Assembly: GCF_009903625.1 (NCBI RefSeq)
Contig: NZ_CP047569.1
Span: 1,830,501 to 1,894,500, forward strand
Direction of reading: 5' to 3'
DNA: 64,000 nucleotides
Origin: Microbulbifer sp. ALW1
GTDB taxonomy: Bacteria > Pseudomonadota > Gammaproteobacteria > Pseudomonadales > Cellvibrionaceae
The notes under the pieces are model-generated. The model saw only the letters and a list, made by a program, of their open reading frames with translations, was not told where the DNA came from and searched no databases. The translations under genes were made by a program, and so were the position numbers. Numbering within the stretch: position 1 is the stretch's first letter; every line of letters begins with the position of its first letter. Below, one piece after another: positions 34,380-43,588 of this stretch.

Positions 34380-35108
34380 ATGAATCCCCATCTGCGCAAT
34401 ATGTTGTTTGGTCTCAATGACGCGCACGTCATAGTCGAGCCCGTGTCGGGGCAACTGATGCACCCGGAGGCGCTGACGGCTTTTGACCAGTTACGTCGGG
34501 ATGCACAGGAAGCGGGTTTTTCCCCAACGGTGGTTTCCGGGTTCCGGGATTTCGAGCGCCAGCGCGCTATCTGGAACGCCAAGGCGCAGGGATTGCGGCC
34601 CTTGCTGGACAGCGACGGGTGCGCACTCGACGTGGCGCAATTGTCGCCAGAGGAGATTGCATTCGCTATATTGCGCTGGTCGGCACTGCCCGGTGGTTCA
34701 CGGCACCACTGGGGCACAGATTTCGACGTGATCGATGCGGCTGCCGTACCAGAAGATTACCGCGTACAGCTGACACCGGACGAGGTGTGCGATGCGGGAG
34801 TATTCGGCCCATTCCATTGCTGGCTGGATGAGTGTATCGCCAGCGGCAACAGTTATGGATTATTTCGTCCCTATGCTGAAGATCGCGGTGGAGTAGCGCC
34901 GGAGCGCTGGCACCTGAGCTATGCGCCAAGAGCGAAGGAATTCCAGCAGTTGCTGTCGGCGGAGGTACTGCGTGAGCAGTTGGAACTTTGCCAGCTGGAC
35001 GGCGAACTGGCGCTGGCGGATACCATTTGTGCGCAGATGGACACGATTTATCCACGCTTTGTGTTGGTTCCGGAAGCGGCCTACCCCAGTAACATCAGCC
35101 GCCTTTAA
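34380..35108 (+). CDS. M15 family D-alanyl-D-alanine carboxypeptidase (VanY-like)
   Basis: 242 residues. Zinc and active-site motifs of M15B peptidases: SGFRDFERQRAIWNAKAQG, the zinc ligands in GGSRHHWGTDFDV (His and Asp) and the third histidine in ERWHLSY. It trims peptidoglycan stem peptides. No obvious signal peptide is seen, so export is unclear. The ATG at 34380 is set by AGAGG at 34365-34369. cysE begins 2 bp after its stop. Confidence 0.88.
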   Translation: MNPHLRNMLFGLNDAHVIVEPVSGQLMHPEALTAFDQLRRDAQEAGFSPTVVSGFRDFERQRAIWNAKAQGLRPLLDSDGCALDVAQLSPEEIAFAILRWSALPGGSRHHWGTDFDVIDAAAVPEDYRVQLTPDEVCDAGVFGPFHCWLDECIASGNSYGLFRPYAEDRGGVAPERWHLSYAPRAKEFQQLLSAEVLREQLELCQLDGELALADTICAQMDTIYPRFVLVPEAAYPSNISRL

Positions 35109-35110
35109 CC

Positions 35111-36034
35111 GTGCCAATGATTGATTCGCCTGAGCAAGGACAAAACCCGGGGATTGATGCCATCAACGTCAGTGAATTGAAACACCGTGATATCTGGTCC
35201 GCCATGCGCGCGGAAGCGGCAGCAGCGGCCTCCGGGGAACCGGTGCTAGCCAGTTATTTCCACAATACGGTACTGCGCCACCGCACACTGGATAAAGCAC
35301 TGGCTTACCAGTTGGCCTCGGTGCTGGATCATGCGGCGCTTACCGCAACGGCATTGCAGGAAGTGATCGCCGCGGCACTGGCGGATGAGCCAGCGATCTC
35401 GCGCTGTATGCAGGCGGATATTTGCGCCTGGTTTGACCGCGATCCGGCCTGCGATCAATACCTGACTCCGTTTTTGTATTTCAAAGGCTTTCACGCCTTG
35501 CAGTCACACCGTATTGCCCACTGGCTGTGGCGCAAGGGGCGCCACACCCTGGCCCTGTATTTCCAGAGCCAGGTATCCGAGCAGTTCGCGGTGGATATAC
35601 ACCCGGCGGCCAGGTTCGGCTGCGGCATTATGATCGACCACGCCACCGGTCTGGTGGTGGGGGAGACCACGGTGGTGGAAGACGATGTTTCCATTCTGCA
35701 CTCGGTCACCCTGGGGGGCAGTGGCAGTGGCGGCGGTGATCGCCACCCCAAAATCGGGCGCGGTGTGATGATCGGTGCCGGTGCCAAGGTCCTGGGACCT
35801 GTGTGTATCGGCGAAGGGGTTAAAATTGCCGCGGGCAGCCTGGTGCTGCGGGATGTGCCGGCTCACGCGACCGTTGCTGGCGTGCCGGCGCGCATTGTCG
35901 CCGGTTGCGCGCGCGACAAGTCTGCAGCGGTGCCGGCATACACCATGGATCAGACCCTGGACCAGCCCCAGGAGCAGTCTCCAGAACAGTCTTCGGAGCA
36001 GGCCCCGGATCAGACACTGGATTCCGAAGACTGA
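35111..36034 (+). CDS. cysE: serine O-acetyltransferase with acidic Gln/Glu tail
   Basis: 307 residues. SAT N-terminal helical domain (about 25-150), then a left-handed beta-helix with the catalytic region IHPAARFGCGIMIDHATGLV and GGSGSGGGDRHPKIG. It acetylates serine for cysteine synthesis. After the enzyme domain (about residue 275) comes an unusual low-complexity tail (DQPQEQSPEQSSEQAPDQ). The terminal Ile used by classical CysE to dock into the sulfhydrylase active site is absent. GTG at 35111 or ATG at 35117 is the start. Confidence 0.92.
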   Translation: MPMIDSPEQGQNPGIDAINVSELKHRDIWSAMRAEAAAAASGEPVLASYFHNTVLRHRTLDKALAYQLASVLDHAALTATALQEVIAAALADEPAISRCMQADICAWFDRDPACDQYLTPFLYFKGFHALQSHRIAHWLWRKGRHTLALYFQSQVSEQFAVDIHPAARFGCGIMIDHATGLVVGETTVVEDDVSILHSVTLGGSGSGGGDRHPKIGRGVMIGAGAKVLGPVCIGEGVKIAAGSLVLRDVPAHATVAGVPARIVAGCARDKSAAVPAYTMDQTLDQPQEQSPEQSSEQAPDQTLDSED

Positions 36035-36108
36035 ATCCGTTTGAATATTCCCCTGGAAAATAACACGCCGGTTACGGCGGACCATCTATTGAGATCGAGG
36101 TGCCTTCC

Positions 36109-36684
36109 ATGTCCGAGCCGACTTACAGCGTCATTTTTCGCGGTGATCTGCAGCCTGGTTATACCCTTGGTGATGTGAAAGCCAACTTTGCCCGCTTGTT
36201 CAAGGCCGGCCCGGAGATGGTCGAGAAGCTTTTCAGTGGCAGGCCACTGGCGATCAAAAAAGGCCTGGGTAAATCCCAGGCCGAACAGCTGCAGGCAACA
36301 CTGCATAAGCTAGGCGCACAGTCGTTGATCAAGCCGGAAGTGGATTCTCCGCAACCTGTAGCGGCCCCCAGAGCGGTAGAGGAAATACCCCCAGCACCGC
36401 AAAGTGCGGCGGCGGTGCCAGAGGCAGCACCGGAGGCGGCGGGTGATTCTGCCGGTGCGGGATTCACATTGGCGCCGATGGAGGGTTATTTGCTGAAAGA
36501 GCACGAGCGGACGGCGGTAGAGCCAGTGCAGGTTCCGGTCAGCCACCTGAGCCTCAAGCCGGCGCAGGGAAATCTGGTTGAGGCGGCGGAGCGCCCGCCA
36601 GAAGCGGTGGCACAGGTCACTGTGCCGGATTGGACGCTGGGCTCACCGGGCGGTGGTAAAGCGAATTTTACATTGCCCGATTGA
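36109..36684 (+). CDS. hypothetical protein with conserved N-terminal domain
   Basis: 191 residues. Residues 1-75 (YSVIFRGDLQPGYTLGDVKA; LFSGRPLAIKKGLGKSQAEQ) form a compact alpha/beta unit that I have seen in uncharacterised gammaproteobacterial proteins. The rest is Ala/Pro/Glu-rich and probably disordered. No signal peptide or membrane segment. The ATG at 36109 follows GAGG at 36096-36100. The stop codon region is repeated downstream (36676-36710). Confidence 0.7.
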   Translation: MSEPTYSVIFRGDLQPGYTLGDVKANFARLFKAGPEMVEKLFSGRPLAIKKGLGKSQAEQLQATLHKLGAQSLIKPEVDSPQPVAAPRAVEEIPPAPQSAAAVPEAAPEAAGDSAGAGFTLAPMEGYLLKEHERTAVEPVQVPVSHLSLKPAQGNLVEAAERPPEAVAQVTVPDWTLGSPGGGKANFTLPD

Positions 36685-36710
36685 CTGTACCCGATTGAGT
36701 AATCGATTGA
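36676..36710. repeat. degenerate repeat of the gene 3' end past the stop
   Basis: CCCGATTGA at 36676-36684 (last codons plus TGA) recurs at 36690-36698 as CCCGATTGA and at 36702-36710 as ATCGATTGA. Confidence 0.7.
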
Positions 36711-36745
36711 CGTTGCGGCCGGCGTTTCCGTACCTGATTCTGTGA

Positions 36746-39700
36746 TCAGAATGCCAGTTTCACTCCCACCGCAAAACGGCGCCCATTTTCGTAAATTCCC
36801 TGGGGGATACCGCTGGCACTGTGGATCCGGATGACCTCATTCGTCAGGTTGATGGCTTCCAGAGAGAGTGCCAGTGTCGGCGACCAGCGCCACTGGCCTG
36901 TCGCATCCCACTGCTGATAGGCGCCGGTCTCGCTCTGGGAGCCGGCAATGATTTCCCCATAAGAGCGCGAGCGATAGTTGTAACTCAGGCGCGCTTCCCA
37001 TTGCGCTCTTTCCAAATACAGTGATGCATTGAACTGGCTGCGGGAATTTCCCGGTAATTCCAGCTTTCGGCTGCCGTCCTCCGATGGCACGCTGGCATCG
37101 GTATAGGTGTAATTGCTGAGTATTCCCCACCCCTGGCTAAATCCCTGTTGCCATTGAAGCTCCAGTCCGCGAATGGTCGCGCCCGGACCATTCTGCGGCC
37201 GGGTAATGTAATGCTGCTCGCCGTCGATCCACTCCGGGGCGACGTGGGGGTAAACAAAGGTTGAAATATCCTTGTAGAAAGCCGTCGCGGAAACCAGCGA
37301 AGCATCGGCAAAATACCACTCGATCCCAAGGTCCAACTGATCCGCGCGGTAGGGTTCAAGCTTGGGATTGCCTGCGGAACCGTAACCACTGGTCGGATCC
37401 ACAATGATATTGGGGGTGAGGTCCTGGAAGTTGGGCCGGGCCATCACCTGGGCGATGCCGAGGCGGCCGAGCAGGTCGCCGCTCCAGTGATATTGCAGGT
37501 TGAGGGTCGGCAGCCAGTCCTGGTACTGGTTTTGCTCATGGCGCAGTTGCTCGGGAGCATAGGCGCTGGCCTGCTGTCGGGTAGCCACCGCGCGCAGGCC
37601 CGCGTTGCCTTCCCAGTCCCCGGTCCCAATATCCAGGCTCGCGTAGGTCGCCAGACTCTGTTCACGAATGCGGAAGAAGGCACTACGATCGTACTGGTAC
37701 TGCATGGCACCGTTCCGCAAGCCCGGATTGATTACCGCCCGCAGCAGTGCGGCATCGGCCAGCGCGTAGCGCACCAGGGTGCCACTGTTGGCACTTTGTG
37801 CGCTGAGCGTAGGACTGAGGCCGCGACTGACCTGGTCCAGGCCGGTGAACTGCAGTGTCTGCCAGATATCGGCGTCGCGATCGATTTCGCCCACCGTGAG
37901 GTTGTTCTCCACCCGATGGTCGCGATATTTCAGCCCCCATTGCGCGCGCGTGAGCCAGCCGTTTTCGACGTCGTAACCCAGATCCCACTGGCCGTAGTAC
38001 TCGCGACTTTCCATTGCCCGTATCCAGTCCCGTGACAGCGGCGACAGCTGGTCCAGTGCTGCGGGATCCTCCGGATCCAGGTCGAGGTACTCGGTTGCAA
38101 TGTGATCCCGCTCGAGGTGAAAGGCGACGCGGCTGTTGCCGGTGAAGCGGTACAGGCGGTCGTGGCTGGTGCCGCCGCGGGCACTGGTGTGGCCAAATTG
38201 CATGTGGCTGTCCCAGGTATCGCCGCTGTAGTGGATGTCGATATCGTCAACCTGGGTATCGATGTACGCCTGGCGCTGGATGCCATCGAGCACGGCGCCA
38301 GTGCTGTCGGCGTTGCCGAGGGTGCCGCCTGAAAGCATCTTGTGGCCATCGTCGCTGGTCAGGAATTGCGGACGGGTTACGATCACCGGAGGTGTCTCAC
38401 TCAACTTGTACCCGCCGGGCGAAAACAGGAAGTTGTGGTTGCTGTTTTCAATATCCATCTGTGAGCGCACCAGATTTAATACGGCGTCCCACTGCGCGTT
38501 CGGGTTCCACTGCAGGGTAATATTGCCTGTGGTGTGATGGCGTTGCTGCTGCAGCAGCGCCGAGCCTCCGCCCCACACTGCGTACACATCCTCGGTGACA
38601 TTGCCCTGTTCATCGGTGATGGTGTAGAGGTTGTTGTCGGCAAAGGTTTCCAGGCCGTCGCGGCGACTGTCCCGTTGCTGCCAGTTGAGCGAGGCCAGTA
38701 CGCCGAGGGTTTGTGCCGTATTTTTCCAGCTGCCCAATGCCGAGCCCTGGGGCGCCCAGCGCTCCGCCAGTGCGCTGTATTGTTGTCCCACCGCCAGGTG
38801 CAGTTCCCGGTTGTCCATCTCCAGGGGTTTGCGCGTGCGCACGATTACGGTACCGCCAATGCTGCCTTCGTCCAGGTCGGCGCGGGGTGTTTTGTGTACC
38901 TCCAGCGACTGCACCAGCTGTGACGCCAGGGTGGCGTAATTGAAGCCGCGACTGAGATTGTCATTGGCCCACCAGTAGGCGGAGGCCACATGCTGGCCAT
39001 TCAGCAGGGTGCGGTTGATATCTTTATCGGTACCGCGGATATTCACATCCCGTCCCTCTCCCCAGATACGATCCACCGATACACCGGCAATCCGCTGCAG
39101 TGCATCGGCCACGTTGTGGTCGGGGAACTTGCCAATATCCTCCGCGGTGGTGATCTCCACCAGGTTGTCACTGGCCTGTTTGATGGCCAGGCTTCGGCGC
39201 AAACTGGTGCGCACGCCGGTAACATAGGTTTCTTCTAGTGGGCGTGGTCGGCGGATATCTTGCGGGTGCGAAGGTGTTTCCGGTTCGGCGGTGGCGGTCA
39301 CAGGTGTAACCACCGGCGCGATCACGACCGTGCGATTGCGGCCGAGTTGCGCTTCAAGCCGGGTATTTCTGAGCAGTTGTGTCAGCGCTGCCTGTGGGGT
39401 CAGGTCACCGCGGACGTACACGGAGATTTGTTCCGGCAGCTGGTCCCGCCGGTAAAACAATTGAAGCTGCGCCTGCTCGGCGTAGAGTGTCAGCGCCTCG
39501 GGCAAAGGCTGCGGGGGAATGGCAAAAGGAAGGCGCTCCCGTTCAAACCAGCTCTGCTGTTGCGCGGATACTGGGAAAGTTGCTGTTGAGGAAGTTGTTG
39601 CCGGAATCCCGGTTAGCTGCGGCGCGATGGACGGATTTTTGGTGAGTGCCAGCGCCGCCGGTGTGGCACCGGCGGATATTGTTAGAACGAACGCCCGGAA

Positions 39701-39766
39701 TAACGCGGCGGGTGGCGCCGCAAGTCTTGCGTGCCGGCGTTGGGCGGGAACCTTTTTTTCCTTCAT
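36746..39766 (-). CDS. TonB-dependent receptor with N-terminal STN signalling domain
   Basis: 1006 residues. A signal-like N-terminus is followed by an STN (secretin/TonB N-terminal) domain at about 78-150 (LPFAIPPQPLPEALTLYAEQ; RDQLPEQISVYVRGDLTPQ). The plug (EDIGKFPDHNVADALQRIAG) and a 22-strand-type barrel come next, ending RFAVGVKLAF with the terminal Phe required for outer-membrane assembly. STN domains pass a ligand signal to a FecR partner; fecI-fecR are encoded divergently 268 bp away. The paralog at 43589-46186 lacks the STN domain. Ligand unknown, but the plug subfamily is common among carbohydrate- or siderophore-uptake receptors of marine bacteria. Confidence 0.9.
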   Translation of the reverse strand: MKEKKVPAQRRHARLAAPPAALFRAFVLTISAGATPAALALTKNPSIAPQLTGIPATTSSTATFPVSAQQQSWFERERLPFAIPPQPLPEALTLYAEQAQLQLFYRRDQLPEQISVYVRGDLTPQAALTQLLRNTRLEAQLGRNRTVVIAPVVTPVTATAEPETPSHPQDIRRPRPLEETYVTGVRTSLRRSLAIKQASDNLVEITTAEDIGKFPDHNVADALQRIAGVSVDRIWGEGRDVNIRGTDKDINRTLLNGQHVASAYWWANDNLSRGFNYATLASQLVQSLEVHKTPRADLDEGSIGGTVIVRTRKPLEMDNRELHLAVGQQYSALAERWAPQGSALGSWKNTAQTLGVLASLNWQQRDSRRDGLETFADNNLYTITDEQGNVTEDVYAVWGGGSALLQQQRHHTTGNITLQWNPNAQWDAVLNLVRSQMDIENSNHNFLFSPGGYKLSETPPVIVTRPQFLTSDDGHKMLSGGTLGNADSTGAVLDGIQRQAYIDTQVDDIDIHYSGDTWDSHMQFGHTSARGGTSHDRLYRFTGNSRVAFHLERDHIATEYLDLDPEDPAALDQLSPLSRDWIRAMESREYYGQWDLGYDVENGWLTRAQWGLKYRDHRVENNLTVGEIDRDADIWQTLQFTGLDQVSRGLSPTLSAQSANSGTLVRYALADAALLRAVINPGLRNGAMQYQYDRSAFFRIREQSLATYASLDIGTGDWEGNAGLRAVATRQQASAYAPEQLRHEQNQYQDWLPTLNLQYHWSGDLLGRLGIAQVMARPNFQDLTPNIIVDPTSGYGSAGNPKLEPYRADQLDLGIEWYFADASLVSATAFYKDISTFVYPHVAPEWIDGEQHYITRPQNGPGATIRGLELQWQQGFSQGWGILSNYTYTDASVPSEDGSRKLELPGNSRSQFNASLYLERAQWEARLSYNYRSRSYGEIIAGSQSETGAYQQWDATGQWRWSPTLALSLEAINLTNEVIRIHSASGIPQGIYENGRRFAVGVKLAF

Positions 39767-39955
39767 TATTATCGTTTGGCTGAGCGGGGCTATGGCGTCA
39801 GGACTCTGGCATCAGGGCTATGGCGTAATGAGACCGAAACCGCAGATTCGCCAAAATACCCGATAATCGTCAAAGCCCGCAAGGGAGCTGGTCGCAGACC
39901 CCATAAATTGGGAGGCCAGAAAAAAGTTTCATAAAGCTGTCGGGTTTTCCCGCTG

Positions 39956-39990
39956 GTCAGCGTTTGCAGAGGTATGAGTCAACGTTTGCA
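39956..39990. promoter_or_regulatory. 13-bp direct repeats upstream of the sigma factor gene
   Basis: GTCAGCGTTTGCA (39956-39968) and GTCAACGTTTGCA (39978-39990) are 22 bp apart start to start, on one DNA face, about 45-80 bp before the sigma gene. They could be a regulator or sigma-factor binding site in the divergent promoter region. Confidence 0.45.
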
Positions 39991-40034
39991 AAAAATAAAC
40001 ACACCAGGCGGCTGTTTCGCGGAAGGAGGGACCT

Positions 40035-40613
40035 GTGATTAGTTTCAAATCCCGGCCCGCTCTGCGTCTGGTGCCTGCGGGATCAGCATCGGTACATGAT
40101 GACGGCCGCAGCGCATTTATTGAGGCACTTTACAGTGAACACCGTGTGGCACTTGGTCACCATGTTTCCCGAATGTTGCCGGGGGGGCGCCCGGAGGCGG
40201 AAGTCATACTGCAGGAAACTTACATCAAACTGCTGCGCATGGAGAATCTGCAGCCTTTGCAAGAAAACCCCCGGGCCTACCTGTTCACCATTGCCACCAA
40301 TCTGGTGCGCGACAGCCTGCGCCGCCACCTGCGGCGCAAGACCGAGCAGCACGACAGTTTTGAAGAGCGGGAGCACGCATCCCGCGAACCTTGCCCGCAG
40401 CACAGTGCGGAGTGGCAACAGAGTCTGCAGCAATTGAAGCAGTCGTTGCTCAAGCTGAAACCCCTTACCCGCAAGGTTTTCCTGTTGAGCCGATTTGAAG
40501 AAATGACGTATCCAGAGGTCGCCGCGGCCCTGTCGATCAGTACCCGCAGCGTGGAGCGGCATATGAGCAGTGCCCTGAAGCACCTGCAGCAAGAGTTGAA
40601 TGAGTTGTTATGA
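40035..40613 (+). CDS. ECF RNA polymerase sigma factor, FecI-like
   Basis: 192 residues. Sigma region 2 (FIEALYSEHRVALGHHVSRM; ENPRAYLFTIATNLVRDSLR) and region 4 with HTH (EVAAALSISTRSVERHMSSA). A GTG start at 40035 follows GGAGG at 40025-40029. It overlaps fecR by 4 bp (ATGA). With the STN receptor it forms a cell-surface signalling system; the receptor gene is the likely target. Confidence 0.9.
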   Translation: MISFKSRPALRLVPAGSASVHDDGRSAFIEALYSEHRVALGHHVSRMLPGGRPEAEVILQETYIKLLRMENLQPLQENPRAYLFTIATNLVRDSLRRHLRRKTEQHDSFEEREHASREPCPQHSAEWQQSLQQLKQSLLKLKPLTRKVFLLSRFEEMTYPEVAAALSISTRSVERHMSSALKHLQQELNELL

Positions 40614-41614
40614 ACCCGAAGCGCGAATTAGACAAGAGTATCCGGGCGCAGGCAGCAGACTGGTTGGCGCGACAGCAGAGTGGCGCCATGAGTGCCGCGG
40701 AATCTGATGCCCTGGAACAGTGGTTGCAGGCGAACCCGTTGCATCGCCAGGCCTTTGCGCAGTGCCAGCAGTTGGCGCTGATGACGGACTTTCTGAAAGA
40801 GGATCCGGAGTTGAACGCGGGACTCCCGGAAATCCGCAAGGCTGTGCGCCGTCGCGCCCAGTCTCTTCGTGCCCCATATCAATGGCGCTGGTTGGGAGCG
40901 ATTGCCGCGACGATCCTGGTGCTGGTGGCCGGGGTCATTGCGCGGGACAATTATGCGATCGACTATTACCAGACCGAGATCGGTGGTCAGCGTGTTGTGC
41001 ATCTGGAGGACGGATCCACCTTGATGCTGAACACCAATACCCGGGTAGGCGTGCGTTACCAGCGTAAGCAGCGCTCCCTGTTTCTCGAGCGCGGTGAAGC
41101 CTTTTTCATGGTGGCGAAAAATCCGGAGCGGCCCTTTGTGGTTGCTGTGCGCGGCTCAGAAGTGCGCGCCCTGGGAACCGCCTTCAACGTCGCGCTGCAG
41201 GCTGACCGGGTACAGGTGGGCGTTACCCAGGGAATCGTTGAGGTGAGGGCAGAAGATGCTACCGGTGAAACCCAACAGCTGGCAAAAATGTTGCCGGGGG
41301 AGGGTGTTCGCTATACCGCGACCAACCCACGGGACAGCAGTGGGGTTGTGCCGGTGAACCTCGATCAGGTCACTGCCTGGCAAACGCACCGGATTTATTT
41401 TGACAATGAACGTCTAGAGGACGCCATCGCTGAATACAACCGCTACACCACGCGCAAGATGGTACTGGTGGGGGATGCCCTGACCAATCAGCGTATCAGC
41501 GGCGTGTTCAATATTGGCGATGCCGACGGCCTGGCTTTTGCACTGGAGCAGGGGTTCGGAGCGCGTATCAATAAAACCGACCAGCGTATCCTGGTGCTCG
41601 AACCCCGGCAGTAA
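40610..41614 (+). CDS. FecR-family anti-sigma factor / sigma regulator
   Basis: 334 residues. Cytoplasmic N-terminal DUF4880-like part (ADWLARQQSGAMSAAESDAL), one membrane helix at about 88-104 (WLGAIAATILVLVAGVIA), and a periplasmic FecR domain (DGSTLMLNTNTRVGVRYQRK; GEAFFMVAKN; VRALGTAFNV). An STN-like end follows (ISGVFNIGDADGLAFALEQG). It would bind the STN domain of the receptor and regulate the sigma factor encoded just before it. Confidence 0.9.
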   Translation: MNPKRELDKSIRAQAADWLARQQSGAMSAAESDALEQWLQANPLHRQAFAQCQQLALMTDFLKEDPELNAGLPEIRKAVRRRAQSLRAPYQWRWLGAIAATILVLVAGVIARDNYAIDYYQTEIGGQRVVHLEDGSTLMLNTNTRVGVRYQRKQRSLFLERGEAFFMVAKNPERPFVVAVRGSEVRALGTAFNVALQADRVQVGVTQGIVEVRAEDATGETQQLAKMLPGEGVRYTATNPRDSSGVVPVNLDQVTAWQTHRIYFDNERLEDAIAEYNRYTTRKMVLVGDALTNQRISGVFNIGDADGLAFALEQGFGARINKTDQRILVLEPRQ

Positions 41615-41632
41615 CCGCTGGGCTGCCTCGAC

Positions 41633-42055
41633 TCACAAATCCGCGGTGGCAAAGTGGTGACTGGTGATGTCAAAGCCTTCGCGCAGATAGAACCGGTGCG
41701 CGGAGAAACGCTGTACGCCGCTATCCAAATGTAGCTGGCCGCAGCCGATCTCTTTTCCGTATTGTTTCAGCCACTGGATCAGTAAGCTTCCCGCCCCTTT
41801 TGAACGGTGGGCTTCGCAAGTCACCAGATCATCCACATAAATGTGTTTGCCCCAGGCCAGCTTTTCACTGACAACAAATCCGGCGACACAAAGCATATGC
41901 TGATGTTCGGTGACCCCCGCCAGTAGGTAACCCAATGCCTGCTGCTTGTGGATTTGCGCCATTATGCTTTCCAGGTCGTACTGTGGGCGCAATTGCAGCA
42001 GCACCTTCGCGGCGGCTTCCAGTTCGGCGTTGGTGGTCAGTAACTGGGCGTGCAT
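41633..42055 (-). CDS. GNAT-family N-acetyltransferase
   Basis: 140 residues with the GNAT acetyl-CoA loop region: KHIYVDDLVTCEAHRSKGAG carries R-x-x-G-x-G/A, followed by LLIQWLKQYGKEIG and a late LHLDSGVQRFSAHRFYLREG. This resembles small acetyltransferases of the YhbS/AAC group. Substrate unknown. It converges on fecR with an 18-bp gap. Confidence 0.88.
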   Translation of the reverse strand: MHAQLLTTNAELEAAAKVLLQLRPQYDLESIMAQIHKQQALGYLLAGVTEHQHMLCVAGFVVSEKLAWGKHIYVDDLVTCEAHRSKGAGSLLIQWLKQYGKEIGCGQLHLDSGVQRFSAHRFYLREGFDITSHHFATADL

Positions 42056-42085
42056 ATCGGGCCCCTTAATTAGTGGTCATTATGT

Positions 42086-42718
42086 CTAGCGGTCGTTTTG
42101 TCTGGCGATTGCATTCGGGCGCTTGAACGATTTTCTCGCCCGCTCTACCTCTTTGCGCGATTTACACTCGGACAGGTGATCGTTGATCAGCCCCATGGCC
42201 TGCATAAACGCATACACGGTGGTAGGGCCTACAAATTTCCAGCCACGCTTTTTAAGGTCCTTTGACAGCGCTTTGGATACATCCGAGGTGGACATACTCT
42301 GGGGCGCACACTGCGCATCGGCGCCGGGCTCAAACTGCCAGATATAGGCGGCGATGGAGCCTTCCTCTTTTACCAGTAGCTTGGCACAGCGGGCATTGTT
42401 GATGACGGCCTCGATTTTTCCACGGTGGCGAACGATACCGGCGTCTTGTAGCAGACGCTCTACGTCCTGCTCTTCGAATCGGGCAATCTTGTTGAAGTCG
42501 AAGTTCTTGAAGGCTTTGCGAAAGTTTTCACGCTTGGCAAGAATGGTGCGCCAGCTGAGCCCCGACTGGAAACTTTCCAGGCACAGTTTTTCAAACAGAC
42601 GGCGGTCGTCGTCGACGGGAAAACCCCATTCTTTATCGTGGTATTCAAAGAATTCCGGTGCGGCGGCACACCAGCCACAGCGGGGTTTTCCATCGGGTCC
42701 TTCAACGGTGTTTGGCAT
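42086..42718 (-). CDS. tag: DNA-3-methyladenine glycosylase I
   Basis: 210 residues. Zinc-snap residues of Tag are present at the N-terminus (RCGWCAAAPEFFEYHDKEWG) and end (HLSECK). Pocket residues are in ESFQSGLSWRTILAKRENFR and KFVGPTTVYAFMQAMGLIND. It removes 3-methyladenine from alkylated DNA in base-excision repair. The acetyltransferase gene follows 30 bp downstream on the same strand. Confidence 0.95.
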   Translation of the reverse strand: MPNTVEGPDGKPRCGWCAAAPEFFEYHDKEWGFPVDDDRRLFEKLCLESFQSGLSWRTILAKRENFRKAFKNFDFNKIARFEEQDVERLLQDAGIVRHRGKIEAVINNARCAKLLVKEEGSIAAYIWQFEPGADAQCAPQSMSTSDVSKALSKDLKKRGWKFVGPTTVYAFMQAMGLINDHLSECKSRKEVERARKSFKRPNAIARQNDR

Positions 42719-42830
42719 ATTCAGGCTTCTCTTATGGTGAGAGCTGCAAGCAGCGAGCGCGAAAAAGGCGGAAACCCAATATACCCCTGACGATCAACTT
42801 ATCCCAGCCTGAGATGGTACTGCGAGGGGA

Positions 42831-43385
42831 TTACTCCCGGATTCTTATCCGGCACAAGTGGATGAATGCCAGCCAGATCAGCAATACGCCCAGTGTACTC
42901 AGCAATAGCATGGTAAACATATGCTTACCCATATTGGCCGCAGCGAGATAGGTTACCTGGGCATTGGTGATCATGGGGTAAGATTGAATGGCAACCAGAA
43001 TCTGAATGTTTTCCAGCAGATCGCACATGGCAATGGCAAATGGGAGCAGTGCCAGATATCGGAGCGGTGTGCGCACCTGGCCGCAGCTCTTGATCAGTTC
43101 AACCGTGAGTAATGCATAGGCGATGGAATAAACGAGGGGAAACAGTATGTCCAGGGTGGCTTCATTATAAAAATACAGGGTTCTGCCGTCGCTGCCGATC
43201 TGCTCAAGAAATCCGGTTACGCGCTCGAGGGTAAGCCCCATCTGAATATCCAGGGGGTCTGTATCGGCACTGATCATCGGGTAGATAACCAGAACGATCA
43301 CTGCCTGCAGTGCGAAATTGAGCGCGAGAAACAGGCCGGCCTTGCTCCATGAGGCGTAGCGGAAAAGCCAATTCATTTGAAACAT
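42831..43385 (-). CDS. hypothetical four-helix membrane protein
   Basis: About 184 residues (or 181 from the second ATG at 43376). Four hydrophobic segments: AGLFLALNFALQAVIVLVIY, ILFPLVYSIAYALLTVELI, YLALLPFAIAMCDLLENIQI and MFTMLLLSTLGVLLIWLAFI. Acidic residues inside the third helix (CDLLENIQ) are notable. No known family was recognised. It stands alone between tag and the TonB receptor terminator. Confidence 0.72.
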   Translation of the reverse strand: MFQMNWLFRYASWSKAGLFLALNFALQAVIVLVIYPMISADTDPLDIQMGLTLERVTGFLEQIGSDGRTLYFYNEATLDILFPLVYSIAYALLTVELIKSCGQVRTPLRYLALLPFAIAMCDLLENIQILVAIQSYPMITNAQVTYLAAANMGKHMFTMLLLSTLGVLLIWLAFIHLCRIRIRE

Positions 43386-43529
43386 CCGTTGAATGGATAA
43401 CGATTGATGATGGTCAACAATTTGCGCGTACCATACTTTGAGTGAACTTCTATGGGTATGGAATGCCGGTTTTCATCAGGAAAAATTGTTGAAGTGTGAA
43501 TCTGTTTTATCAGGGAACGGGTAATTCAT

Positions 43530-43552
43530 AAAAAAGGCGCCCATTGGGCGCC
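43530..43552 (-). terminator. rho-independent terminator of the second TonB receptor
   Basis: Perfect stem GGCGCC/GGCGCC (43536-43552) with a short loop, followed on the minus strand by six T. Confidence 0.9.
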
Positions 43553-43588
43553 TTGCAAGGTGTGACAAGGTGATGCCAGGGAAAATGT

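Noticed and set aside
39785..39835. Repeated GGGCTATGGCGT between the STN receptor and the sigma gene
   Set aside because: Only two imperfect copies with irregular spacing; insufficient for an operator claim.
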